A stretch of 64,000 nt of DNA from an uncultured Roseburia sp. (GTDB taxonomy: Bacteria > Bacillota > Clostridia > Lachnospirales > Lachnospiraceae), in NCBI GenBank assembly GCA_947088345.1, contig CAMUGE010000007.1, forward strand, positions 25,783 to 89,782, read 5' to 3'. The position numbers were made by a program, and so were the translations under genes. This document shows, in pieces, positions 8,841-16,740 of the stretch (position 1 is the stretch's first letter; every line of letters begins with the position of its first letter). The notes beneath the pieces are model-generated. The model ran no database searches and was not told the DNA's origin. It saw only the letters and a program-made list of their open reading frames with translations.

Positions 8841-10077
8841 TATATTTCGTACTTGTAAGCGCGTTAAGACCCATCGGACCCCTTGCATGGAGTTTTTGTG
8901 TGCTGATCCCGATTTCTGCGCCAAAACCGAACTCAAATCCGTCCGAAAAACGAGTAGAAGCATTGACATAAACGCAGGCGGCGTCAACTTCATTTAAAAA
9001 TCTCTGTGCGTTAGCATAATTGTCTGTCAGAATAGCTTCCGAGTGGCCCGTATTGTAACGGTTAATGTGGCGGATTGCTTCGTCGACAGAAGAAACGGTT
9101 TTTACAGAAATAACGTAATCCAGATATTCCGTTCCCCAGTCCTGCTCTTTCGCCGGGTTGATCAGCGCTGTATGCACAGAATCATCCCTGTTCAGGATTT
9201 GCATGATCTGACTGTCGACGCGCATCTCAACATTTTTTTCCTGCAGCGCTTTGGCAAGCACAGGAAAGAAGCTGTCTGCAATGTTTTGATGAATCAGCAG
9301 GGATTCGCAGGCATTGCAGACACCGATACGCTGCGTTTTCGCATTCAGGATAATCTCACATGCCATGTTCTGGTCTGCCGTCTCATCCACAAAGATATGG
9401 CAGTTTCCTGTCCCAGTTTCGATCACGGGAACGGTAGCCTGACTGACAACTGCGCGTATTAACCCTGCGCCGCCGCGCGGGATCAGCACATCCAGATATT
9501 CGTTCATTTTCATAAACGAAGCCGCCGTTTCTCTTCGTGTATCTTCAATCAGCGATACCGCTTCCTGCGGAATTTCACAGTCTGCCAACACGCCCTTTAG
9601 AACAGATGTAATTGCAATATTGGAATGGAGAGCATCGCTTCCTCCCTTTAGCACAACGGCATTCCCTGTTTTAAAACAGAGTCCGAATGCATCAACTGTC
9701 ACGTTTGGCCTTGCCTCATAAATCATGCCGACTACGCCAAGCGGCACACGCTTTTGTCCGACCATTAAGCCGTTTGGCCTTTTTTTCATCGAGAGAATCT
9801 CCCCGATAGGATCGTCGAGCCGGGCAATCTGGCGAAGTCCTTCCGCCATCTGGCGGATGCGCCCCTCATCCAGTTTCAGCCGGTCTAAAAGAGCGGGCGG
9901 CATTCCTTTTGTTTCACCTGTCTCCATATCCTTATTGTTTTCGGCTATAATTTGATTTGAATTGTTTTCCAATGCATCTGCGGCCGCAAGAAGCGCTCTG
10001 TTTTTTGTTCCCGTATCCAGCTGTCCAAGCAGATACGAAGCTTCTTTCGCCTGCCTGCAAATCTCTACAAGCTCCAT
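8809..10077 (-). CDS. proA: Glutamate-5-semialdehyde dehydrogenase (gamma-glutamyl phosphate reductase)
   Basis: A 422-residue ProA that reduces gamma-glutamyl phosphate to glutamate semialdehyde with NADPH, the second step of proline synthesis. Family landmarks are [20 protein letters not shown], the [12 protein letters not shown] turn, [13 protein letters not shown], the active cysteine in [11 protein letters not shown] (about residue 275) and the C-terminal [20 protein letters not shown]. Length is normal. It is the last gene of a proB, 5-formyl-THF cyclo-ligase, proA cluster, and its 3' end overlaps the convergent MATE gene by 32 bp. Confidence 0.97.
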   Translation of the reverse strand: MELVEICRQAKEASYLLGQLDTGTKNRALLAAADALENNSNQIIAENNKDMETGETKGMPPALLDRLKLDEGRIRQMAEGLRQIARLDDPIGEILSMKKRPNGLMVGQKRVPLGVVGMIYEARPNVTVDAFGLCFKTGNAVVLKGGSDALHSNIAITSVLKGVLADCEIPQEAVSLIEDTRRETAASFMKMNEYLDVLIPRGGAGLIRAVVSQATVPVIETGTGNCHIFVDETADQNMACEIILNAKTQRIGVCNACESLLIHQNIADSFFPVLAKALQEKNVEMRVDSQIMQILNRDDSVHTALINPAKEQDWGTEYLDYVISVKTVSSVDEAIRHINRYNTGHSEAILTDNYANAQRFLNEVDAACVYVNASTRFSDGFEFGFGAEIGISTQKLHARGPMGLNALTSTKYIIYGNGQVRP

Positions 10078-10132
10078 CTATGATACCCTCCTGTTTTTTC
10101 ATCGACTTTTATTACTGATCCGTACTGCCAGA

Positions 10133-10702
10133 TCACAGGTTTCCTGTCTCATACACCGACGACTCTGTGAAAATCACATGCATCCTCTGATCGTGATCCG
10201 ACAGGAGCAGTGAACGCTCCATCTGATGAGCATATGCCACCCCTGCGCGGCGAAGTTTCGGATACCTTTTAAAATATCGGTCATAATAACCCTTTCCGTA
10301 ACCATAGCGCCCGCCTTCTTCATCAAAGACTACGCCCGGCACGAGCACAAGAGCATCGCAGTATTGCAGAGGCGGGCCGTTTATGAGAGGTTCCATCACA
10401 TGAAATTTCCCCTCTGTAACATCGCAGAGGGAAGCGATCCGATAAAACTCCATCTGAGAGTCCGGCAGCGTTTTGGGCAATGCAACTGCTTTTCCGTCAC
10501 AAAATGCCTGTTGTACCACCTCCCTGCAGTCGACCTCGTTTCCGAGCGCAAAATAGGCGTAAAGTATGCTGCAGTTTTTATAAATCCCGGACTGTAAGAT
10601 TCTGCCGCAAATTTGTTTACTTTTTTCCAAAATCTCCCGCGGATTCATCGCATCTCGTTTTTGTTTATGAAAAAACCTGACTTCCTGTTTTTTTTGTTCC
10701 AT
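10133..10702 (-). CDS. 5-formyltetrahydrofolate cyclo-ligase
   Basis: About 189 residues from the chosen start. The enzyme converts 5-formyl-THF to 5,10-methenyl-THF with ATP and so recycles stored folate. Seen: N-terminal KQKRDAMNPREILEKS, ALGNEVDCREVV in the middle, and the C-terminal nucleotide and folate motif LVPGVVFDEEGGRYGYGKGYYDRY (split here only by length; about residues 128-151). A longer frame runs to 10831 inside proB, but the ATG at 10702 lies 1 bp after the proB stop (TAG 10704-10706) and gives the normal N-terminus, so translation is probably coupled. The link to fhs and folD 4 kb away is functional rather than operonic. Confidence 0.93.
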   Translation of the reverse strand: MEQKKQEVRFFHKQKRDAMNPREILEKSKQICGRILQSGIYKNCSILYAYFALGNEVDCREVVQQAFCDGKAVALPKTLPDSQMEFYRIASLCDVTEGKFHVMEPLINGPPLQYCDALVLVPGVVFDEEGGRYGYGKGYYDRYFKRYPKLRRAGVAYAHQMERSLLLSDHDQRMHVIFTESSVYETGNL

Positions 10703-10703
10703 A

Positions 10704-11552
10704 CTATCCAAGCGTCTCCAAAATAAAATCAGCGATATGAAACGATTCTTTCTTATCTGCCAGAAATGTTGTTCCGATAAAGGAACCGTCAAAAATATGG
10801 TGCAGAATATGTACATCCTTTCCGTTTGCAATCACCATATCTGCTCCCGACAATGTGGAAATTTTTGCAGCTGTGATCTTTGTCGCCATGCCGCCTGTCC
10901 CCATGTCGCTTCCGGTAGAACTTTTTGCCATTCCATAAATCGAAGAGTCCATCTTTTCCACAACTTTGATCAGTTCGGCATCCGGATTCGTATGCGGATC
11001 ATCCGTAAACAGACCGTCGATATCCGATAAGAGAATCAAAAGATCCGCACCCACCAGCGACGAGACAATCGCTGAGAGCGTATCGTTGTCCCCAAACTGC
11101 ATCTCATAAGTCGATACCGTATCATTTTCGTTTACGATCGGAATTGCGCCAAGCCGGAATAATTCCTCAAATGTATTCTTAGCGTTGCCGCGCGATACCG
11201 GATTCACCATTGTATTTTTTGTCATTAAAATCTGGCCGGCCGCCTGGTTATACTCCCCAAATAGTTTCTGATAAATCATCATCAGTTTTGCCTGTCCGAC
11301 TGCCGCACATGCCTGCTTTACGGAAATATCTTTCGGCCGCTCGCAAAGTCCAAGCGCCTGTTTACCGACTGCAATCGCCCCGGAACTCACAAGACATACA
11401 TCCACGCCCCGATTTCTTAAATCACACAGTTCACGCACCAGCTGTTCAAGCTTCGTAAAATTTAAATTTCCGGTCTCCTCGTAATTTAAAGAAGAGGACC
11501 CGATTTTTACGACAACTCGCTTTTTTCTATTAAAATCCAGATTTTGTTCCAT
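10704..11552 (-). CDS. proB: Glutamate 5-kinase, short form without PUA domain
   Basis: ProB phosphorylates glutamate in the first step of proline synthesis. The amino-acid kinase fold shows VVVKIGSSSLN at the N-terminus, LVSSGAIAVGKQ, PIVNENDTVS, FGDNDTLSAIVSSLVGADLLILLSD and GTGGMATKITAAKIS. The protein is about 282 residues and ends after the kinase domain; the C-terminal PUA domain of the E. coli enzyme is absent, as in many Firmicutes. The ATG at 11552 is chosen over that at 11576 because GGAGGATATCCCA directly precedes it. It is the first gene of the proline cluster. Confidence 0.96.
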   Translation of the reverse strand: MEQNLDFNRKKRVVVKIGSSSLNYEETGNLNFTKLEQLVRELCDLRNRGVDVCLVSSGAIAVGKQALGLCERPKDISVKQACAAVGQAKLMMIYQKLFGEYNQAAGQILMTKNTMVNPVSRGNAKNTFEELFRLGAIPIVNENDTVSTYEMQFGDNDTLSAIVSSLVGADLLILLSDIDGLFTDDPHTNPDAELIKVVEKMDSSIYGMAKSSTGSDMGTGGMATKITAAKISTLSGADMVIANGKDVHILHHIFDGSFIGTTFLADKKESFHIADFILETLG

Positions 11553-11658
11553 TGGGATATCCTCCGTTTTTTGCATTTGATAGATTATTCACCCCTTAAT
11601 ATAAATGAAAAACAATAACATTAAGATATCACATTTCGATAAAAATGGCAAAACTTTA

Positions 11659-11687
11659 TTGCAAATTTCGGGAGAAACAAATAAAAT
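11659..11687 (+). promoter_or_regulatory. Sigma-A promoter for apbE and its leader
   Basis: TTGCAA (11659-11664) and TAAAAT (11682-11687) are 17 bp apart. Transcription would start near 11694, giving a leader of about 230 nt before the apbE ATG at 11923, most of it the family 1 structured repeat. Confidence 0.7.
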
Positions 11688-11771
11688 AAAGATGAAAAAT
11701 GAGATGTCACAGATTGTCACATGTTCTGTCCGGATAAAGCGATCTGTAACGCCATAACAGAAATGGAGAAT

Positions 11772-11922
11772 AGTGTGAAAAATCAGCTTGATAGCTGATT
11801 TTATCACACGGCTATTTGTGCCGAGAACGTCACAAATAAGCCCTGATCCGACAAGAGAAACTGCATTCGCAGATTTCTCCTGCGGTTCCTCGAACGTAAA
11901 CGTTCTCGGAATGGAGAATTTT
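11772..11922 (+). repeat. Family 1 structured repeat, copy 1 (apbE leader)
   Basis: A 151-bp element nearly identical to 23901-24051 (three differences seen by eye: two in the first loop, one in the spacer before the ATG). Stem 1 is GTGTGA...TCACAC around AATCAGCT/AGCTGATT (11773-11809). Stem 2 is GGCTATTTGTG with CACAAATAAGCC (11810-11842); its loop CCGAGAACGT (11821-11830) is perfectly complementary to ACGTTCTCGG (11900-11909). Stem 3 is GAGAAACTGC with GCAG-A-TTTCTC (11855-11879). A local hairpin, GAACGT/ACGTTC (11892-11905), competes with the loop-tail pairing. The SD GGAG (11913-11916) follows at once. An SD-GTG mini-ORF of seven codons (MKNQLDS) overlaps stem 1. It could be an RNA regulator, a small mobile element, or both. 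Confidence 0.8.
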
Positions 11923-12951
11923 ATGAGAAAATATGTCGCGCTCCTGCTCGCCGTAAGTGTGCTGACCGCCTGCTTTTACTGTGCGGGATGCGGTAATCCA
12001 AATACGCCGGTTTCAAAATCCGGTTTTTATTTTGATACAGTAATTGAAGTCACTCTCTACGGCCATTCGAATGAGGCTCTGCTCGACGACTGTTTTTCTC
12101 TCGCCGAAAAATATGAAAAACTCTTCTCAAACACCGTTGCAGAAAGTGATATTTCACGCATCAATCACGCGGCCGGCGAGCCTGTTACGGTAGACGACGA
12201 GACGATTGCACTGCTGGAAAAAGGAATCGAATATGGAAAGTTAAGCGACGGCGCATTTGATATCACAATTGGAACATTGTCAAAACTCTGGAATTTTTCC
12301 ACAAAATCAATGCTGGCTGAGACAGACAGCTCAATGATCCCCGCATCGGATGAAATTAAAGACGCGCTCGCCTCGGTAGATTACCGGGCTGTCAAAATTG
12401 ACGGAAATAAAGTATCCCTGACCAATAAAGACGCCCTGCTTGATCTTGGCGGAATCGCAAAAGGATATATTGCCGATCAGATGAAACAATATCTCATCGC
12501 GCACGGCGTCAAAAACGGCTATATCAATCTTGGCGGCAATGTCCTCTGCATTGGGTCAAAACCGGATTCCTCGCCGTATCGCATTGGCATACAGATGCCG
12601 TTTGGGCAGGGCAATGAGATGATTGCATCAGTAGAATTAAGCGACAAAACAGTCGTTTCCTCCGGCGTTTACGAGCGAAATTTTATGGCAGACGGAAAAC
12701 TTTATCATCATATTTTAGATACCTCGACAGGATATCCGTATGAAAACGGTCTGCTCGGCGTAACTATAATCACGGATTCCTCTGCAGACGGGGATGCACT
12801 AAGCACCACCTGTTTTTCTCTCGGCATAAAAGACGGGATGGAACTTATTGAACGTCTGCCGGGTACGGAAGCCATATTTATCACCGAGGATTATGCGCTG
12901 CACAAAAGCTCCGGCATCGGAACCGACATACCGCTCAGAGAGGAACCTTAA
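11923..12951 (+). CDS. apbE: FAD:protein FMN transferase, ApbE lipoprotein
   Basis: ApbE attaches FMN from FAD to Thr or Ser of extracytoplasmic flavoproteins such as Rnf or Nqr subunits. From the ATG at 11923 the protein is about 342 residues: a lipoprotein signal peptide (MRKYVALLLAVSVLTACF, with a second candidate lipobox at YCAGC), then the ApbE fold with FDTVIEVTLYG, SDGAFDITIGTLSKLWNF, LDLGGIAKGYIADQM, GYINLGGNVLCIGSK and the metal-binding LDTSTGYPYENGLLGVTI and ADGDALSTT segments. The start is fixed by the SD at the end of the family 1 repeat. No flavoprotein partner is visible nearby. Its stop overlaps the convergent gene by 4 bp. Confidence 0.93.
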   Translation: MRKYVALLLAVSVLTACFYCAGCGNPNTPVSKSGFYFDTVIEVTLYGHSNEALLDDCFSLAEKYEKLFSNTVAESDISRINHAAGEPVTVDDETIALLEKGIEYGKLSDGAFDITIGTLSKLWNFSTKSMLAETDSSMIPASDEIKDALASVDYRAVKIDGNKVSLTNKDALLDLGGIAKGYIADQMKQYLIAHGVKNGYINLGGNVLCIGSKPDSSPYRIGIQMPFGQGNEMIASVELSDKTVVSSGVYERNFMADGKLYHHILDTSTGYPYENGLLGVTIITDSSADGDALSTTCFSLGIKDGMELIERLPGTEAIFITEDYALHKSSGIGTDIPLREEP

Positions 12952-14123
12952 CCCGGCATACTCTGATAATAGATAAAATTTGCCCGATAAACGCCGCTTT
13001 CCAGTTTTGTCTTGTTATTCACAACCAGGACAGACAAAATATGATTTCCTTCCGGAACCAAAAGCGCCTGCGTATAGCGCGCCGAAGCGGTCGTCGGATC
13101 GGAGCCGTCCCAGGTATAATAGATACTGCACCCCGCTTCCGCTGTGATTGTTACAAACGTTTCCTCCTCAAATCTGCCGCCGTTTGGACTGATTTTTGCA
13201 TGTTCCGGCGCCTTTAAATCTATGGTGTACTCTGCTGTCTCAATATCGCTGTAAATGCCCTGCTCGTTGCGGCAGACGGCTTTTATTACATAATCGCCTG
13301 CTTCTTCGAAAGAAATCTCGTCTTCTTCTCTATATAAAATTCCGTGTTCACTATCCGGCGCCTTTCCGTCTGTCGTATAAAAAATATCATCCCCGTCTTC
13401 CGAGTACAGGGTGATTGTGATATAATCATCGTATATGCCCGCTTCCAAGGAGAAAACAGGTTCTGTTACGATATAGTCGCGAAACAGTTCAAGAATCTCA
13501 AGATCCATCACATTTGAGGACAATTCCTTGATGCTCTCATAATCTTTTCTCGATTCGTATATGGCAATTATTTTCTGGTATGCGGTCTTGTTTGCATCAT
13601 CCATCTCTAATATTTCCTGATATAAATTCAGCGCGGATTTTTCATCTTTTTTTGTCATATAGATATCGGCCAACGCAAAGCGCGCAGCAAGATCGCCAGG
13701 TTTTAGCGCAATCGCAGACTGATAGTACTGCACCGCATCCTCAAAATTCTGGTCCGACCAGACCTGTTCTGCCATAGCAACCTGATATTCATAAGAATTG
13801 GCGTTTCTGTCATCAATATAAAGTTTATAGGAAACGCCCGCCGTAATCCCTGCCGCCAAAAGAACACAGACTGCGACCACAGGAATCAGCTCCGTCCGTT
13901 TTTTCTTTTTTTTCTTTTTTTTCTTTTCGGTTTTGGTCTCCTGTTTTCTCTCCTCCGTCTGGTCTGTTCCCGGATCAAAACTTTCGGCGGAACTTTCTTT
14001 TAATATTGTACTCAAATACTCTTCTTCGACATTATAATCAGGTACAATCTGAACTTCCTTACCGCAGGAAGAACAGTAAAGACACCCCTCTTTTAACCGG
14101 GCTCCGCATCTTTCACAATTCAT
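12948..14123 (-). CDS. Zinc-ribbon, TPR and chitobiase-C-like repeat membrane protein
   Basis: About 391 residues. The N-terminus is a four-cysteine zinc ribbon (MNCERCGARLKEGCLYCSSC), followed by an acidic linker, a run of nine or more lysines, one TM helix (about residues 82-101), TPR-like helices (EDAVQYYQSAIALKPGD; KKDEKSALNLYQEI) and two beta domains of the CHB_HEX_C/Fn3-associated type (DDIFYTTDGKAPDSEHGILY; CSIYYTWDGSDPTTASARY). The cytoplasmic ribbon and outward-facing repeats suggest a scaffold or cell-envelope role, otherwise unknown. The ATG at 14123 is preferred over 14150 because GGAAAGG lies upstream. It follows folD in the same direction. Confidence 0.8.
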   Translation of the reverse strand: MNCERCGARLKEGCLYCSSCGKEVQIVPDYNVEEEYLSTILKESSAESFDPGTDQTEERKQETKTEKKKKKKKKKRTELIPVVAVCVLLAAGITAGVSYKLYIDDRNANSYEYQVAMAEQVWSDQNFEDAVQYYQSAIALKPGDLAARFALADIYMTKKDEKSALNLYQEILEMDDANKTAYQKIIAIYESRKDYESIKELSSNVMDLEILELFRDYIVTEPVFSLEAGIYDDYITITLYSEDGDDIFYTTDGKAPDSEHGILYREEDEISFEEAGDYVIKAVCRNEQGIYSDIETAEYTIDLKAPEHAKISPNGGRFEEETFVTITAEAGCSIYYTWDGSDPTTASARYTQALLVPEGNHILSVLVVNNKTKLESGVYRANFIYYQSMPG

Positions 14124-14163
14124 ATTGATATTATGCCTTTCCGTAATCATCGGATTTTAAATT

Positions 14164-15021
14164 TTACTGATCCGCTCCGCGACCCGCCTCCATTGATTCC
14201 ACACAGTTATGCATCAGCATTGCAATCGTCATCGGGCCTACGCCGCCGGGAACCGGAGTGATATAGGAAGTATGCTCCGCCACCTCATCGTACTTGACGT
14301 CGCCGCAGAGTTTATTATGTTCATCGCGGTGAATGCCGACATCAATCACAACAGCGCCCTCTTTAATATAATCAGCCGTGATAAACTGCGGTTTTCCGAT
14401 TGCCACAATTAAAATATCCGCTGTTTTACAGATATCCTTTAAATTCTGCGTCTTTGAATGCGCCACCGTCACAGTTGCATTTTCTCGCAGCATTAAAATC
14501 GCCATCGGTTTTCCGACAATATTGCTCCTCCCGACCACTACGCAGTTTTTACCGGAAATCTCAATTCCGGAGCGTTTCAACAATTGAATAATGCCGGCCG
14601 GCGTACAGGATACAAATCCCTGCTCGCCGATCACAAGTTTTCCGACATTCTGCGGATGGAAGCCGTCTACGTCTTTTTCCGGGGAGATCGCCTGTATAAT
14701 CCGATCCTCCCTGATTTGTCTGGGCACCGGAAGCTGGACAAGGATACCGTTAACTTTTTCATCTTTATTCAATTTTTCAATCAATGCAAGCAGTTCTTCT
14801 TCTGTTGTCTCCTCCTTAAGTTCGTAGGAAAGCGAATTTAGGCCGCAGTAAGCGCACGCCTTTTTCTTATTCCCTACATAGACGCTGGACGCCGGATCAC
14901 TGCCGACCTGAATCACTGCGAGCGTACCCTCAATCCCTTTGTCTTTCCATTGTTTTACTCTTTCTTTTAATTCTTCTTTGATCATAGCTGAAATTTTTTT
15001 ACCGTCTATTATCTGCCCCAT
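14164..15021 (-). CDS. folD: Bifunctional methylenetetrahydrofolate dehydrogenase/methenyl-THF cyclohydrolase
   Basis: FolD (285 residues) interconverts 5,10-methylene-, 5,10-methenyl- and 10-formyl-THF. Seen: the catalytic lysine region YVGNKKKACAYCGL (Y-x3-K), VNGILVQLPVP, KDVDGFHPQNVGKL, the Rossmann VVVGRSNIVGKPMAILML, VTVAHSKTQ, and the C-terminal YITPVPGGVGPMTIAMLM. It is 17 bp downstream of fhs in the same direction, so the two enzymes of formate-to-methylene-THF conversion are made together. Confidence 0.98.
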   Translation of the reverse strand: MGQIIDGKKISAMIKEELKERVKQWKDKGIEGTLAVIQVGSDPASSVYVGNKKKACAYCGLNSLSYELKEETTEEELLALIEKLNKDEKVNGILVQLPVPRQIREDRIIQAISPEKDVDGFHPQNVGKLVIGEQGFVSCTPAGIIQLLKRSGIEISGKNCVVVGRSNIVGKPMAILMLRENATVTVAHSKTQNLKDICKTADILIVAIGKPQFITADYIKEGAVVIDVGIHRDEHNKLCGDVKYDEVAEHTSYITPVPGGVGPMTIAMLMHNCVESMEAGRGADQ

Positions 15022-15037
15022 TTTTATCCCTCCTGTA

Positions 15038-16708
15038 TTAGAATAATCCGCGTATCACACCTGTATCGTCCACATCAATCCGTTCGGCCGCGGGTGTTTT
15101 CGGAAGTCCCGGCATTGTCATAATTGCGCCGGTCACAACTACCACAAACTCTGCGCCTGCAGACACATAGACTTCGCGCACATGTACGGTAAAGCCTGTC
15201 GGACGACCGAGTCTGGTCTGATCATCAGATAACGAATATTGTGTTTTTGCCATGCAGACCGGAAATTCTGACATTCCCATATCAGCAATGCGTTTTAATT
15301 CTTTTGCAGCAGCAGGGGCATAGGTGACGCCGTCCGCACCATAGATTTCCCGCGCAACAGTTTCTATCTTTTTTTCCAAAGACAGAGAATCTTCATAGAG
15401 CGGCTTGAAATTACTTTTCTTAATCTCCAAAGTTTCCAGGACTTTGCGTGCAAGCGGTATGCCGCCCTCTCCTCCCAATTCCCATACTTTCGACAGGGCA
15501 AATTCACAGTTTCTACTGCGGCAGAACTGCTCTACGAACTCGGTTTCCGCCTCGGTATCGGTCACAAAAGAATTTACTGTGACAATGACCGGAACGCCAT
15601 ATTTCTGTAAATTCTCAATATGTTTCTCAAGGTTTACTATCCCGCTCTTTAACGCGCTTAAATTCTCCGTTCCAAGATCTTCTTTTTTAACGCCTCCATT
15701 ATACTTTAAGGCGCGTATTGTTGCAACCAGGACTACGGCGTCGGGATGCAATCCGGCTTTGCGGCATTTGATATCAAAAAACTTCTCCGCACCTAAGTCT
15801 GCCCCAAATCCGGCTTCCGTAATCACATAATCGGCAAGTTTTAACGCTGTTTTTGTGGCGCGTACGCTGTTGCAGCCATGCGCAATATTTGCAAACGGAC
15901 CACCGTGCACAATCGCCGGGGTATGCTCCAGAGTCTGGATCAGGTTCGGTTTTAACGCATCTTTAAGCAGCGCGGCCATTGCGCCTGTGGCATGAAGATC
16001 CTCTGCAGTTACCGGTTTCCCCTCGTAATTATATGCAACAATAATGTTTCCCAGACGTCTTTTTAAATCATGCATATCATCGGCCAGACATAAAACAGCC
16101 ATGATCTCGGATGCCACTGTAATGACGAAACGATCCTCTCTTACAACCCCGTCCGCTTTACTGCCAAGTCCGACGACAATATTTCGCAGCACACGATCGT
16201 TCATATCCAGACAGCGTTTCCATACGATCTGCCTTGTGTCAATGGAAAGCGCATTCCCCTGCTGTATGTGATTGTCAAGCATTGCCGCCAACAGATTATT
16301 TGCAGATGTAATCGCATGAAAGTCCCCGGTGAAATGTAAATTTAAATCTTCCATTGGAACAACCTGTGCATAACCGCCGCCGGCCGCGCCTCCTTTCACG
16401 CCGAAGCATGGACCAAGCGAAGGCTCGCGCAGCGCAATCACAGCTCTTTTGTTCAATTTTCCAAACGCTTCGCCAAGGCCGACGCTCGTCGTTGTTTTGC
16501 CCTCTCCGGCCGGGGTCGGATTGATTGCTGTCACAAGAATCAGCTTTCCGTTCGGCCTTTCCTTAATACGGGAAATCAGCTCATCCGATAGTTTTGCTTT
16601 GTACCTGCCGTATAGCTCCAGATCTTCCTCCCATATGTCAAGACCTGACGCCACCTCCGTAATCGGCATTAACCGGGCCTCCTGTGCAATCTCAATATCA
16701 CTTTTCAT
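15038..16708 (-). CDS. fhs: Formate--tetrahydrofolate ligase
   Basis: A 556-residue ligase that makes 10-formyl-THF from formate, THF and ATP, feeding purine and one-carbon metabolism. Visible: the P-loop-like [72 protein letters not shown] and [15 protein letters not shown] with the C-terminal ARI-type end ([16 protein letters not shown]). The frame is open to 16750, but the ATG at 16708 has AAAGGAGAAGAGC before it and gives the family start. No ZTP or THF riboswitch fits in the 32 bp before it, so expression probably comes from upstream ftsK or a promoter within it. Confidence 0.98.
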   Translation of the reverse strand: MKSDIEIAQEARLMPITEVASGLDIWEEDLELYGRYKAKLSDELISRIKERPNGKLILVTAINPTPAGEGKTTTSVGLGEAFGKLNKRAVIALREPSLGPCFGVKGGAAGGGYAQVVPMEDLNLHFTGDFHAITSANNLLAAMLDNHIQQGNALSIDTRQIVWKRCLDMNDRVLRNIVVGLGSKADGVVREDRFVITVASEIMAVLCLADDMHDLKRRLGNIIVAYNYEGKPVTAEDLHATGAMAALLKDALKPNLIQTLEHTPAIVHGGPFANIAHGCNSVRATKTALKLADYVITEAGFGADLGAEKFFDIKCRKAGLHPDAVVLVATIRALKYNGGVKKEDLGTENLSALKSGIVNLEKHIENLQKYGVPVIVTVNSFVTDTEAETEFVEQFCRSRNCEFALSKVWELGGEGGIPLARKVLETLEIKKSNFKPLYEDSLSLEKKIETVAREIYGADGVTYAPAAAKELKRIADMGMSEFPVCMAKTQYSLSDDQTRLGRPTGFTVHVREVYVSAGAEFVVVVTGAIMTMPGLPKTPAAERIDVDDTGVIRGLF

Positions 16709-16740
16709 GCTCTTCTCCTTTCTGCATCCGTAATCTGTAA

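Noticed and set aside
16709-16740. ZTP or THF riboswitch upstream of fhs
   Set aside because: Only 32 bp separate the ftsK stop from the fhs start, and no conserved motif of either class is present. The leader of the PurO-type gene also lacks them.
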